Shown: piece by piece, positions 36,595-46,452 of the stretch
How positions within the stretch are numbered: position 1 is the stretch's first letter
Layout of the letters: every line of letters begins with the position of its first letter
Assembly (NCBI GenBank): GCA_024679565.1
Contig: JAIBDD010000012.1
Coordinates: forward strand, 21,769-85,768
Length of the DNA: 64,000 nucleotides
Source of the DNA: Bacteroidota bacterium
GTDB lineage: Bacteria; Bacteroidota; Bacteroidia; NS11-12g; UBA9320
Direction of reading: 5' to 3'
Notes under the pieces: model-generated
What the model was told of the DNA's origin: nothing
The model's database searches: none
What the model saw: only the letters and a program-made list of their open reading frames with translations
Program-made: the position numbers and the translations under genes

Positions 36595-38100
36595 TTAATT
36601 CTGGTCAATACGATCCAGCCCATTTTTGGCTCGATGTTCAATGCTTCTTTTGTATTCTTTGTTTGCATCATAGCTCATCGACAATTTGAAGTATTTTTTG
36701 GCATCTATGCTGTCACCATTTCGTTCATACATTTCTGCTAAATACAACGTTGCATATGAGGCATAATATTGCGGAAGTAGATTTCCTTCTTGCATAGCCT
36801 CTAGGTAGAAGGCTTCGGCTAATTTGGTTTGATGTAATGCGTCATAGATACGGCCCTTTCGATAGAAATATTCTGTACGCACTAAGCCTTTTTCAAAATC
36901 GCCTGCATTGTTTGGTCGTATAATTTTTAACGCTTTGGTATAGTAGCCACCATCAAACAGGAGCCTGGTTTGCAAAAGCACCGAATTGGGTGTTTTGTTT
37001 TGAACGGCATATTTCTGTGCTTGTTCATCTTCTTCAAGTTCTGTGTTCCCGTTTACCTTTAACTCATTTAAGTACGTCACATATTTGTTGTCATTGCCCT
37101 GTATAACAGCATGCCAACAAAGTTTTTGGTAGCAACTTTTAACGTAACTCCCTCCTTGATATTGGTCTAAGTACTGCCGTAAGTAAGAGTCGGCGTCTGG
37201 GTCTAACCGGTTTAATTTTGCCTTACCTAACATAAAGGAAAGAAAAGGGATGTCTTGATCGGGTGTGCTCTTCTGTGCTTGAGTTATGACGCGAATTATT
37301 TCATCGTTTTTTCTACATTTATCTGCAAAATTGACACGGGCAAAACGACTAAGGGGGTTTTGTGCATGATCCTGTGTTAGGCTGTCAATAAGCGTCCACG
37401 CTTTCGTTTTATCATTTTTAAGATATAGGTGAATGGAGGCCACAAAAAATTGTGCTTCCTTTTTCATTATGGTCCATTCTTGACGATCACTTTTTGTGGT
37501 AATAAAGCTGTTAAGGTCTTCAAGGCCTTTGTTCATACTCGATTCAAATCCAAAGAACTGTACTAGCTTTTGATATTTTGTTGGCAAACTGCCGAAGCCA
37601 GATTTTAGGAGGCCAAGCGTTTTTTTGGCTGCAACGTAGTCAGGATGTTTTTTAAGTACCAAAGTGCCATACTTGTAACAGTTTCTCACATCGTTGGCAG
37701 CAGCTATATTGTTGCCCTTTTTCCCGTTTACTACAGACGAGTAAAAGTAAACTTCTTCCAAAAGGAAATCTTTTGTTCCATCTTCTTCCGATGCTGCGGA
37801 TATTTTTTTAATGGCGACCTCTTTTAATGAGTCAAAAGTGGTAAATCCTTGTTTGGTCTCGTTTGTGGTGTACGACAGCATGCTGTGCATAACCATAAGG
37901 TAATCGACAACGGCATTATTGGGGTTTGTCTTAGACTCTGCTTCGAGATGTTTTTCCGCATGGTCTAATTTGAACTTAAATAAGGCCTTTTGCGCCTCAA
38001 TGCAGTTTTTAGAAAATGCAATAGTGTTTGCACCCAATGCCTGTGACGACGCACAACAAAGAGTAACTAGTAACAAGCGTATATAGATGTTAACACGCAT
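36595..38100 (-). CDS. Exported TPR-repeat protein
   Basis: The start is placed at MRVNIYIRLLLVTLCCASSQALGA, a good signal peptide; the track start lies about 130 bases upstream and overlaps the neighbouring gene, and MNTFVQM (38118) is a second option. The mature 480 residues are helical with scattered tetratricopeptide-like repeats, clearest at the C-terminus (KTPNSVLLQTRLLFDGGYYTKAL, YASYATLYLAEMYERNGDSI). It probably acts as a protein-binding scaffold in the envelope; partner unknown. Confidence 0.75.
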   Translation of the reverse strand: MRVNIYIRLLLVTLCCASSQALGANTIAFSKNCIEAQKALFKFKLDHAEKHLEAESKTNPNNAVVDYLMVMHSMLSYTTNETKQGFTTFDSLKEVAIKKISAASEEDGTKDFLLEEVYFYSSVVNGKKGNNIAAANDVRNCYKYGTLVLKKHPDYVAAKKTLGLLKSGFGSLPTKYQKLVQFFGFESSMNKGLEDLNSFITTKSDRQEWTIMKKEAQFFVASIHLYLKNDKTKAWTLIDSLTQDHAQNPLSRFARVNFADKCRKNDEIIRVITQAQKSTPDQDIPFLSFMLGKAKLNRLDPDADSYLRQYLDQYQGGSYVKSCYQKLCWHAVIQGNDNKYVTYLNELKVNGNTELEEDEQAQKYAVQNKTPNSVLLQTRLLFDGGYYTKALKIIRPNNAGDFEKGLVRTEYFYRKGRIYDALHQTKLAEAFYLEAMQEGNLLPQYYASYATLYLAEMYERNGDSIDAKKYFKLSMSYDANKEYKRSIEHRAKNGLDRIDQN

Positions 38101-38152
38101 TTGGACAAAGGTATTCATTGTCCTCCATGAAATAAGTACGAAAGAGACGTGT

Positions 38153-38932
38153 TTACGCTTTTTTTCGACGTCTTGATTTTGGTTTTTCTTCAACCACTTC
38201 TTCAACGATACCAGCCATTTCAGCATCAACGTTGATTCGACCGCAATGTTCGCATATCACGATTTTCTTACGTTGTCTGATGTCTGATTGTAATTGTGGT
38301 GGAATTTTTGCGAAACAACCGCCGCAAGAACCACGTAATACCGGAGCAACGCCCAAGCCATTGAAAACATTCTTACGAATTCGTTCGTAAGCCTTCAATA
38401 GTTTTTCGTCTGCAGCTTTAACTGCTTTGTCACGGTCTTTAGCAATCTTGCCTTCTTCCTTTTCGGTTTCAGCGCTGATTTCCTCAAGTTCCTTTTTCTT
38501 ATTCTCTAAATCGATTTTACGGCCGTCTAAGTCTTGCTTAACTTCCTCAATCAATTCATTTTTCAAGGTAATGCTGTTTTGCAATTCGCCGATCTTCTTC
38601 TCAGCTGCAAGTACTTCTAAACCTTGAATTTCAATTTCTTTATTCAATGCGTCAAACTCACGGTTGTTTTTAACCTTGTTTAACTGCTCATTGTATCGCT
38701 TACTTAGCTGTTGAGCTTGACTGATTTTCTCTTTGTTCGCAACGATGTCTGACTCAAAATCAGCAATTTCTTGCTCAAATTTGTCCAGTCTAGTTTGCAA
38801 GCCAGCAAGTTCATCTTCCAAGTCGGCTACCTCCATAGGTAGTTCGCCTCTAACTGCTTGTAATTGATCTAAATTTTTATCGATGGTTTGTAGATTCCAA
38901 AGACCTTGAAGTTTTTCTTCTATTGATGCCAT
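38153..38932 (-). CDS. Zinc-ribbon coiled-coil protein (C4-type, CdsZ-like)
   Basis: The first 180 residues are a long coiled coil (EEKLQGLWNLQTIDKNLDQL and onward). The C-terminal 60 residues hold a C4 zinc ribbon: GSCGGCFAKIPPQ and VICEHCGRIN. This architecture is widespread and almost always lies next to the Nif3-like gene, as it does here with 3 bases between them. A proposed role is chaperone-like or nucleic-acid binding; the function in Bacteroidota is not established. Confidence 0.88.
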   Translation of the reverse strand: MASIEEKLQGLWNLQTIDKNLDQLQAVRGELPMEVADLEDELAGLQTRLDKFEQEIADFESDIVANKEKISQAQQLSKRYNEQLNKVKNNREFDALNKEIEIQGLEVLAAEKKIGELQNSITLKNELIEEVKQDLDGRKIDLENKKKELEEISAETEKEEGKIAKDRDKAVKAADEKLLKAYERIRKNVFNGLGVAPVLRGSCGGCFAKIPPQLQSDIRQRKKIVICEHCGRINVDAEMAGIVEEVVEEKPKSRRRKKA

Positions 38933-38935
38933 AAA

Positions 38936-40036
38936 TTAGTAAAAATAATTTACCGGGTTCGTATCTGTTTCCGTGAAAAGGATTGCAAAATTAGGTATTT
39001 TTTCCGATAAAAAATCACGTAATAATTCGATTGTAAATTGCTCGCTTTCAAAGTGGCCTAAATCGCAAATCATCATCTCATTTTCTCCATCAAAAAACTC
39101 ATGATATTTAACGTCTCCGGTGACGTAAGCGTCTGCTCCTGCTGCCTTTGCGGCATGGATTAAGAAACTCCCAGAACCACCACAAACGGCTACACGCGAG
39201 ATCTCTTTTTTGTCTGTATCGGTAAACCGTACAACTGTAGCTTGTAATTGGTTCTTTACAAAAGCCAAAAAGTCTTGTGGCTTTAACGGTTGTTTTAATG
39301 TGCCAATCAATCCAGCACCAACGTGTAATGACTTATTGTCTAATGGATGCAAGTCAAATGCGACTTCTTCATAGGGGTGTGCTGCCAACATGCCATTAAT
39401 CACCTTATCTTGTAGGTGTCTTGGTATAACCACTTCTAGTTTTGTCTCGGGTTCAAGATGTCTTTCCCCTGGCTCGCCAACAAAAGGCTTTGCATTAGGT
39501 CCACCGCGGAAACTTCCCGTTCCTTCGCTCACAAAACTGCATTCATCATAATCGCCAATATGTCCTGCTCCAGCTTGAAACATGGCAGACTGGACTATCT
39601 GTAAATGATCCTTCGGAACATACACAGCCAACTTTAGCACTGTCCCCGATTTTTTTGCCAAAATTTCAACATTGTTTAGACTGAGTTTATTCCCAATCTT
39701 CTGGTTGACACCTCCTTCTAATACATTGTCGAGGTTGGTATGTATAGCGTAAATCGCAACGTCGTTTTTTATGGCTTTAATGATAGTACGTTCAACATAA
39801 TTTTTGCCGTTAATTTTCTTTAGACCTTTGAAAACTATAGGATGATGTGCCACAATTAGATTGCATTTTTTTGCAATCGCTTCGTCAACAACAGCTTCGG
39901 TGGCATCAAGCGAAACGAGAATGCCCGTGATTGACATGTTAGCGTCTCCAACGATTAAACCCGAGTTGTCGTATGATTCTTGTAAACTTGGTGGTGCGAG
40001 TTCACTAAGTAAACCTGTGATGTGATTAAGTTTCAT
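38936..40036 (-). CDS. Nif3-like dinuclear metal-centre protein (GTP cyclohydrolase I type 2 homologue)
   Basis: The start is moved to MKLNHITGLLSELAPPSLQE, the usual family opening; the track version adds a 38-residue extension. Nif3/YqfO features are LIVAHHPIVFKGLKKI, AIYAIHTNLDN, an inserted PII-like middle domain (about 130-230; LAVYVPKDHLQIVQSAMF, HPYEEVAFDL) and the closing DLGHFESEQF. The His residues and Glu bind two metal ions in a hexameric toroid. The biochemical function is unsettled. First gene of the minus-strand operon ending at fabD. Confidence 0.9.
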   Translation of the reverse strand: MKLNHITGLLSELAPPSLQESYDNSGLIVGDANMSITGILVSLDATEAVVDEAIAKKCNLIVAHHPIVFKGLKKINGKNYVERTIIKAIKNDVAIYAIHTNLDNVLEGGVNQKIGNKLSLNNVEILAKKSGTVLKLAVYVPKDHLQIVQSAMFQAGAGHIGDYDECSFVSEGTGSFRGGPNAKPFVGEPGERHLEPETKLEVVIPRHLQDKVINGMLAAHPYEEVAFDLHPLDNKSLHVGAGLIGTLKQPLKPQDFLAFVKNQLQATVVRFTDTDKKEISRVAVCGGSGSFLIHAAKAAGADAYVTGDVKYHEFFDGENEMMICDLGHFESEQFTIELLRDFLSEKIPNFAILFTETDTNPVNYFY

Positions 40037-40128
40037 AGGTGTTGCAGCTTTTGTACTGTACAACAAAGCAACAATAAATAGTATAAATGCAGCGTAAATT
40101 GACTCGATTTTATTACCGGTATATGCGT

Positions 40129-40136
40129 TAAATTTG
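40129..40136 (+). promoter_or_regulatory. Candidate -7 box of lpxK
   Basis: TAAATTTG matches TAnnTTTG. It overlaps the track's TTG start at 40134 and ends 6 bases before the next in-frame TTG (40143), which favours the latter as the start of a leaderless mRNA. Confidence 0.4.
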
Positions 40137-40142
40137 CCAGAC

Positions 40143-41129
40143 TTGAACAAGATTAGATGGATATTGTGGCCGTTTTCATTTGCTTACGGCTTAGTGATGG
40201 AGCTACGCAATTGGGGATTTCGCGTTGGATTGCTTAAATCTGTTTCTTTCGACGTACCTATTATTTCAGTAGGGAATCTAGCGGTTGGTGGAACTGGCAA
40301 AACACCAATGGTGAAGTATCTGATTCAGCAATATCAAGGTAGCAAAACAATTGGCGTGTTAAGTCGCGGATATGGAAGAATAACCAAAGGTTTTGGCGTG
40401 GTACAATCTGATTCGTTGGCCAAAAATGTTGGGGACGAACCTTTGGAAATAAAAACCCTTTATCCAGAATTAACTGTCACTGTATGTGAAAACCGCGTGT
40501 TAGGGATACCAGAAATGCTTGCTCTCAATCCAAACATCGACTTAGTTATTTTAGACGATGCCTATCAACATCAATACGTCAAACCAAGCGTTTCGATAGT
40601 ATTAAGTACCTATTCTAATCCTTACGAAAAAGACTTTGTGCTACCGATGGGTAGGTTAAGGGAGTTTCGGAAAAATATAAATAGGGCGGATATTCTTATC
40701 TATACAAAGTCTCCAGATTTAAATCAGGAAAACAAAAATGCAAATTGCCCCACCTTTAATAGTCAGTTGCATTATCAAGAATTGATCAATGTATTTGGAG
40801 AAGAACGTAAGTTGGAGCGGCCATTAATTGTAAGTGGCTTGGCTGATAACGCACAGTTGCAGCAGGAAACACAACGTAATTACCCTGACGCCGTATTGCT
40901 GGGGTTTAATGACCACAGAAATTATTCCATAACGGAGGTGAAACAGCTGATTTACGACGCCGATCGTTTGGATAACAATGTGATCACAACAGAAAAAGAT
41001 TGGGTCAAACTGAAAACTTTTGTGTTGGATTTAAAACCAGATGTGACCTTTTGGGTGCAACCCATCAATCTCAGTTTTTCAGAGCCTAGTTTGTTAAAGA
41101 AATTAATTGATCAGAAAATAGATGCCTAA
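40143..41129 (+). CDS. lpxK: Tetraacyldisaccharide 4'-kinase
   Basis: LpxK phosphorylates the 4' position of the lipid A precursor at the inner membrane. A membrane-associated N-terminus (ILWPFSFAYGLVMELRN) is followed by the P-loop GNLAVGGTGKTPMVKYL and DLVILDDAYQHQYV. No ATG lies near the correct N-terminus; TTG codons at 40134 and 40143 are the only candidates, and the promoter box favours 40143 (leucine codon, read as Met; LNKIRWIL). It overlaps rsmA by 8 bases. First gene of lpxK-rsmA-mgtE-meaB. Confidence 0.93.
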   Translation: MNKIRWILWPFSFAYGLVMELRNWGFRVGLLKSVSFDVPIISVGNLAVGGTGKTPMVKYLIQQYQGSKTIGVLSRGYGRITKGFGVVQSDSLAKNVGDEPLEIKTLYPELTVTVCENRVLGIPEMLALNPNIDLVILDDAYQHQYVKPSVSIVLSTYSNPYEKDFVLPMGRLREFRKNINRADILIYTKSPDLNQENKNANCPTFNSQLHYQELINVFGEERKLERPLIVSGLADNAQLQQETQRNYPDAVLLGFNDHRNYSITEVKQLIYDADRLDNNVITTEKDWVKLKTFVLDLKPDVTFWVQPINLSFSEPSLLKKLIDQKIDA

Positions 41130-41898
41130 ACAAGTCAGAGCAAAGAAGTTTTTAGGACAACATTTTTTAAAAGATGAAAGTGTAGCAGAGCAAACGGCTA
41201 ATTTGGTAAGCCGAAATGAGGTTAAAAACTGGTTGGAAATTGGGCCAGGCATGGGTGTTCTAACCAAGTATCTGATTGAGAAACCGATTAATTTAAAAGC
41301 GGTTGAGTTAGACCGAGACTCTGTGGCGTATCTAGGGAAAGAGATGCCTTCTTTAGCTGTACTTGAAGCAGACTATTTAAAGACAGATGTAGATGCACTA
41401 TTCGATGATGAATACGGTGTTATTGGGAACTTCCCGTATAATATTTCGTCTCAAATACTATTTAAGATACTTGATAATAGATTAAAGGTTCCGGCCTTCG
41501 CAGGGATGTTTCAATTGGAGGTTGCTAAACGCATTGCTGGAGAACCAAACAATAAGACGTATGGGATTCTCTCGGTATCGGTGCAAGCGTTTTACGATAT
41601 AACTTTAGAGATAGAGATTCCCCCAACAGCATTTAACCCTCCACCCAAAGTGCAGTCAGCAGTGATCTATGGGTATCGCATCGACCAGGAAGTCGATTGG
41701 AATGTGAAGTTGTTTTTTGATGTGGTAAAAACGGCCTTTCAGCAAAGGCGAAAAACCCTATCAAATGCCTTGAAAAAATTTAACATACCAAAGGACGTTC
41801 GTCTCAATAATCAAATGTTTAAATTGCGTGCAGAGAACTTATCGGTTACTGATTTTATCGGCTTAACCAATTTGATTGAGCAAAATCAAGCGCAATAA
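41122..41898 (+). CDS. rsmA: 16S rRNA dimethyladenosine transferase
   Basis: RsmA/KsgA dimethylates the two adjacent adenines in helix 45 of 16S rRNA. The SAM-binding motif is LEIGPGMGVLTKYL (near residue 37), the catalytic motif is NFPYNISSQILF (near 107), and the start MPKQVRAKKFLGQHFLKDES is typical. The 258 aa length is normal. It overlaps lpxK by 8 bases, and its stop shares one base with the mgtE start (TAATG), so translation is coupled. Confidence 0.97.
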   Translation: MPKQVRAKKFLGQHFLKDESVAEQTANLVSRNEVKNWLEIGPGMGVLTKYLIEKPINLKAVELDRDSVAYLGKEMPSLAVLEADYLKTDVDALFDDEYGVIGNFPYNISSQILFKILDNRLKVPAFAGMFQLEVAKRIAGEPNNKTYGILSVSVQAFYDITLEIEIPPTAFNPPPKVQSAVIYGYRIDQEVDWNVKLFFDVVKTAFQQRRKTLSNALKKFNIPKDVRLNNQMFKLRAENLSVTDFIGLTNLIEQNQAQ

Positions 41899-43250
41899 TG
41901 GAAGCATTTGAGCTAAGTAAGGAGTTTTTAGAAGAGTTTGTTACCCAACTCGACCTAAAGAAAGAGGACGAACTGATACCAGTATTAGAGCGCCTTTTTC
42001 CTGCGGATATCGCCGAAACTTTTGACAGTTTAAACTTGGAGCAGGCGGTGTATGTCACATCCCTCCTAGACGCAGATAAGAAAATTGAAGTCTTAGCCGA
42101 ATTAGATCCAGAAGTTCAAATCAAGTTCTTCAAGGGTTTTACGCGTGAAGAAATTGCCCTCAACTTTATCCAAAATATGGATAGTGATGATGCAGTCGAC
42201 GTGTTGAGTGTTATCGATGCAGAAGCCGCCACCGAAATCCTATCCTATATTCCAGACAAGCAAGATTCTTTGTATTTAACGCGTTTGTTACGCTACCCAG
42301 ATAACACTGCTGGTGGTTTGATGGGAGGCGAGTTGATAAAAGTCAACATCAACTGGAACGTCGCACAGTGCACAGAAGAAATAAGGAAACAAGCAGAGGA
42401 AGTATCCAAAGTGTTTACCGTTTACGTTGTAGATGACAGTGATATTTTATTGGGATGGGTCTCGCTAAAGAAAATTATTCTAGCAAAAGCAACAACGCCT
42501 ATATCTGAGATATTTGATAGTAACATTAAATATGCGACAGTAACGACGGATGGAGAAGACATCGCTAGCACAATGCAGAAATATGATTTGATTGCATTAC
42601 CTATAGTTGATTCCCTCAATAGACTTTTGGGAAGGGTTACCATTGACGATGTGCTCGACTTTGTGAAAGAGGAAGCAGATAAAGATTATCAAATGCTTTC
42701 GGGTATTAGTCAAAACGTTGAAGTAAAAGATAAGGTGTGGGTGCTTTCAAAAGCCCGCCTGCCATGGCTGATTATTGGTCTTTTCGGCGGAGTACTGAGC
42801 TCAATTGTTATAGGTCAATTTGATGGCGAGTTACAAGAAAACGTTCAGTTGGCTTTGTTCATGCCTCTTATAATGGCAATGGCGGGTAACATTGGTGTGC
42901 AAAGTTCATCAATCATTGTTCAAGGACTTGCCAACAATACCATAGACAGTAGCTCTGTAATTACTAAGCTAGGAAAAGAGTTAATGGTGGCTTTAATAAA
43001 TGGATTGGTTTGTTCGGCATTATTGATGGGCTACGGATTGATTGCGGGCAAGACCAACAGCATAATGACGACCGTAAGTATTGCTTTGTTTGCGGTGATA
43101 TTGCTTGCAGCTGTTGTGGGTACAGTGGTGCCTTTGATTCTCGATAGATTTAAAATAGACCCTGCTTTGGCCACGGGTCCGTTTATCACAACAAGCAACG
43201 ATTTACTCGGCTTGTTTTTATATTTTATGATAGGTAAAATGCTGATATAA
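41898..43250 (+). CDS. mgtE: Magnesium transporter MgtE
   Basis: The N-terminal helical MgtE domain (residues 1-130; repeated DLKKEDELIPVLERLFPADIAETF-like units) is followed by two CBS domains (about 135-255) that sense cytosolic Mg2+. The membrane domain of five helices (about 280-450) carries MAMAGNIGVQSSSIIVQGLA and the closing GPFITTSNDLLGLFLYF. The 450 aa length is normal. It abuts rsmA and meaB without gaps, in the same operon. Confidence 0.96.
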   Translation: MEAFELSKEFLEEFVTQLDLKKEDELIPVLERLFPADIAETFDSLNLEQAVYVTSLLDADKKIEVLAELDPEVQIKFFKGFTREEIALNFIQNMDSDDAVDVLSVIDAEAATEILSYIPDKQDSLYLTRLLRYPDNTAGGLMGGELIKVNINWNVAQCTEEIRKQAEEVSKVFTVYVVDDSDILLGWVSLKKIILAKATTPISEIFDSNIKYATVTTDGEDIASTMQKYDLIALPIVDSLNRLLGRVTIDDVLDFVKEEADKDYQMLSGISQNVEVKDKVWVLSKARLPWLIIGLFGGVLSSIVIGQFDGELQENVQLALFMPLIMAMAGNIGVQSSSIIVQGLANNTIDSSSVITKLGKELMVALINGLVCSALLMGYGLIAGKTNSIMTTVSIALFAVILLAAVVGTVVPLILDRFKIDPALATGPFITTSNDLLGLFLYFMIGKMLI

Positions 43251-44237
43251 ATGGCGGCTTTGGATGTAAATCAGCTTTACAATTCACTTGTACAAGGCAG
43301 CACCATAGCCTTGTCAAAATCAATAACATTACTCGAAAGCACTCTTGAAAGTCATCAAGAGCTTGCCAATCAATTGTTAGATAAATGCCTAAACCATACA
43401 GGAAACTCTATTCGTATAGCCGTAACAGGTGTTCCAGGCGTGGGGAAAAGCACTTTTATTGATGCGTTTGGCAAGTACTTAATAGAACATCACAACAAGA
43501 AGGTTGCAGTATTAGCCATAGACCCAACAAGTCAGAAAACAAGAGGTAGTATTTTGGGCGATAAAACGCGGATGAATTATTTATCCGTGTCAGACCAGTC
43601 ATTCGTGCGCCCGTCGCCAAGTGGAGACACCCTCGGTGGTGTTGCTTCGGAAACGAGGGAAAGTATTCTGTTGTGTGAAGCGGCCGGTTTTGATGTTATT
43701 TTGGTGGAAACGGTTGGTGTTGGACAAAGTGAGACGTTGGTCCACAATATGGTTGATTTCTTTCTATTACTGCTTTTACCTGGTGCAGGAGATGAGCTAC
43801 AAGGAATTAAACGAGGCATTGTTGAAATGGCAGATATGATCGCTATTAATAAGTCGGATGCGAGTCCAAAACTTGCAAAAGAGGCCAAACAGCATTACAA
43901 AAATGCGCTCCATCTAATGCAGAGCACACGAGCAGAATGGGGCGTACGTGTAGAAATGATAGATTCGTTGAGTGGCACTAATATGGACCTGATTTACGAT
44001 CAAATTCAGTCTTTCGTTTCTATTCAAAAAGCAAACGGGCTCTTCGAGTCGGGCAGAAAAGAACAATCGGTTTTATGGTTAAACCAGCATATTGATCATG
44101 TCTTCCGAATACTCATGAAAAACAATGACAGAATTCAAGAGAGACTGAACGCATACCAAGACAAGGTGTCTCAAAATAGCCAATCACCCCGATCAGCTGC
44201 TCAGCAATTTATTAAAGAGTTGATTAAGCTAGACTAA
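43251..44237 (+). CDS. meaB: Methylmalonyl-CoA mutase-associated GTPase MeaB
   Basis: G3E-family P-loop GTPase with GVPGVGKSTFIDAFG (near residue 60), the VLAIDPTSQKTRGSILGDKTRM segment, VETVGVGQSE and a NKSD guanine-specificity motif. MeaB protects and loads the B12-dependent methylmalonyl-CoA mutase; the mutase genes are not in this window. The 328 aa length is normal. Its stop overlaps the convergent lipB stop by 4 bases. Confidence 0.95.
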   Translation: MAALDVNQLYNSLVQGSTIALSKSITLLESTLESHQELANQLLDKCLNHTGNSIRIAVTGVPGVGKSTFIDAFGKYLIEHHNKKVAVLAIDPTSQKTRGSILGDKTRMNYLSVSDQSFVRPSPSGDTLGGVASETRESILLCEAAGFDVILVETVGVGQSETLVHNMVDFFLLLLLPGAGDELQGIKRGIVEMADMIAINKSDASPKLAKEAKQHYKNALHLMQSTRAEWGVRVEMIDSLSGTNMDLIYDQIQSFVSIQKANGLFESGRKEQSVLWLNQHIDHVFRILMKNNDRIQERLNAYQDKVSQNSQSPRSAAQQFIKELIKLD

Positions 44238-44890
44238 GAAAAGAAGAGGTCTTTGAAAGTCGAAACATAGTTGTCTTGCAGAGAATCCCAATCCACTTCC
44301 TTGCCTAATTCCTGTTGCATTGATGTTACCGATTTGTCTGAGATGCCGCATGGAACAATATGATTAAAGTAGGTAAGATCTGTATTGACATTGAGGGCAA
44401 AACCATGCATAGTAATACCTCTTGAAACCTTAATACCAATGGCACCAATTTTTCGTGGTGGTCCATCAACCAACCATATCCCTGTCAAACCGTCAATTCT
44501 TTTGGTATGAATGTTATATGATGATAAAGTCGTTATTATGCTTTGTTCTAGTAGGTCAACATATTTTTTGACTCCCATGTTTAAACCATGAAGGTCAAGA
44601 ATTGGGTAGCCTACCAGTTGGCCGGGTCCATGATAGGTAATATCACCACCGCGTTCAATTTGAAACTTTTGGGCATTAATGGATGCTAAAAATGCATCGC
44701 TAATTAGCAGATTGTCTTGGTTTGCGCTTTTGCCAAAGGTGTAGACGTGATTGTGTTCACAAAGGAATAACGTGTCTTTGGCTTCGTCAGCTTGTCGTGA
44801 TGATACTTGCTTTTTTTGCAATTCCCATGCAGTGGCATAGTCGATAAGCCCTAATCGCTCTATTGTTAACCTATCTGTTGATTGATCCAT
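44234..44890 (-). CDS. lipB: Octanoyltransferase
   Basis: LipB moves octanoyl from ACP to lipoyl domains of 2-oxoacid dehydrogenases. Seen are the signature RGGDITYHGPGQLVGYPI, the KIGAIGIKVSRGITMHG segment with the catalytic Lys, and the catalytic Cys in IVPCGISDKSVTSM. The 218 aa length is normal. The start overlaps the end of lnt by 25 bases. Last gene of rsmI-lnt-lipB. Confidence 0.96.
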   Translation of the reverse strand: MDQSTDRLTIERLGLIDYATAWELQKKQVSSRQADEAKDTLFLCEHNHVYTFGKSANQDNLLISDAFLASINAQKFQIERGGDITYHGPGQLVGYPILDLHGLNMGVKKYVDLLEQSIITTLSSYNIHTKRIDGLTGIWLVDGPPRKIGAIGIKVSRGITMHGFALNVNTDLTYFNHIVPCGISDKSVTSMQQELGKEVDWDSLQDNYVSTFKDLFFS

Positions 44891-46452
44891 TTTACGATAA
44901 TACTTAGCCCTAGAACCAAAAATATATAAACGGCTATTTTGCCAATGTAATCTCCTGTTTTACTGTAGAAGGTTTCGTACGTCAATTTTGGGGCTTTTAC
45001 CTGAAGATAACCTTGTTTCCAATAACCAAGTTGCTTTAAGACCTTACCGTTGTCGTCGATAACGCAACTTATGCCAGTATTTGCACTTCTGATAACATAC
45101 CTTCTATATTCAATGGCACGTAATCGTGCATAGTGCATATGCTGTTTGTGTCCAGGGGTGTTGCCCCACCATCCGTCGTTCGTTATTACCGCAAGAATGT
45201 CTGCTTTTTGGTGTACAAATTCTCCAACGTAATCTCCGAATACTGATTCGTAACAAATGAGCGGTGCTATAGATAGTTGTGCATTTTTGGCTAACGTATA
45301 GTGGAAGGTTTTGGCCGAACGGTCTTTCCCTAGATTGCCAGATACCCCGCCTAAGTTTAGATCTAGTATGTTGTCGAACTTTCTAAATACATATGGAAAG
45401 GGTAGGCTTTCTACTCCAGGAACAAGTTTAGATTTATGGTATGTTGCGGTGCTGCCATCTGCGTCAATTTGAAGCGCAGTGTTGTAGGAATCGTAATATT
45501 TGTCGGCAGGTTCGTAATATCGGGGATAGGGCGGGAGCTCTTCTCCGTCTTCATAGAATCGATGTGTGGAGGCTCCAACAAGAATGCCAACACCCGGATG
45601 ATCTATTAAAAAAGACTTAAGCCTGCGCACGCCATAATCTTGACTGATGAATTTTTCATTCATATTGCCTACCAAGGCAGTTTCTGGAAGGATAATTAAT
45701 TTGGTATTCTCCGTGATGCCAGATTTGCATAGAGAAATAAAGGTGTCTATTTGTGCACGTTTGGTGCCAGGTTCAAATTTTAGATATGGATCAATGTTTG
45801 GTTGAATGACAAGAATCTCATTTGACGTGAAACAGAACGATTGATTGTTTTTTAAGTACGATGACCATAGGATAGGAGCGACTATCAAAATAGCAATTGC
45901 TGCGGTGGTCAACTTCCTATACTTGCTAAACGAATTGTATATAAATGCATTAACGCTCAGTATCCATAAACTACCACCAAGAGCGCCAGTATATTCATAC
46001 CATTGAACAAGATTTGGAGAAGTGGCAAAACCATTGCCAAGCGTCAACCAAGGATAGGCCAAACCCCAACGAAAGTGCATGTACTCAAATGTTAGCCAGC
46101 GTACAATGAAGAAAAATAGTGCACGTCCTTGACCAATGAACCGTTTTGTGATTCTGTACAATACAAATGGAATTAACATAAGTAGGGTGTTGGCGATCAA
46201 CATAAAAACAGCACCTCCAGGTGAGGCATTCCATACCCACCATGTAGAAAGGAGGTTAAAGGTGAACAAGCCTAAATATGTGTATAAACCATAAAACTTA
46301 CCTCTTCCTTTTTCGCTAAAAAAGGTTTCTAAATAGAGAAAAGGTATAAGACCAATAAAAAATAAAAATGGTAAAGTATTTGGCGGCCAACCTAGAGAGA
46401 GCAAACAACCACCTAATAAGGCTATCGCGATATAGATTAATCGTTTTTTCAT
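44866..46452 (-). CDS. lnt: Apolipoprotein N-acyltransferase
   Basis: The first 210 residues span about six to eight membrane helices (starting LIYIAIALLGGCLLSLGWPP). The following carbon-nitrogen hydrolase domain holds the triad Glu in LIILPETALVGN, Lys in HKSKLVPGVE and Cys in APLICYESVFGD, and ends with a further membrane helix. Lnt adds the third acyl chain to lipoproteins, fitting the many lipoproteins in this window. The 528 aa length is normal. The start overlaps rsmI by 4 bases. Confidence 0.95.
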   Translation of the reverse strand: MKKRLIYIAIALLGGCLLSLGWPPNTLPFLFFIGLIPFLYLETFFSEKGRGKFYGLYTYLGLFTFNLLSTWWVWNASPGGAVFMLIANTLLMLIPFVLYRITKRFIGQGRALFFFIVRWLTFEYMHFRWGLAYPWLTLGNGFATSPNLVQWYEYTGALGGSLWILSVNAFIYNSFSKYRKLTTAAIAILIVAPILWSSYLKNNQSFCFTSNEILVIQPNIDPYLKFEPGTKRAQIDTFISLCKSGITENTKLIILPETALVGNMNEKFISQDYGVRRLKSFLIDHPGVGILVGASTHRFYEDGEELPPYPRYYEPADKYYDSYNTALQIDADGSTATYHKSKLVPGVESLPFPYVFRKFDNILDLNLGGVSGNLGKDRSAKTFHYTLAKNAQLSIAPLICYESVFGDYVGEFVHQKADILAVITNDGWWGNTPGHKQHMHYARLRAIEYRRYVIRSANTGISCVIDDNGKVLKQLGYWKQGYLQVKAPKLTYETFYSKTGDYIGKIAVYIFLVLGLSIIVKWINQQIG

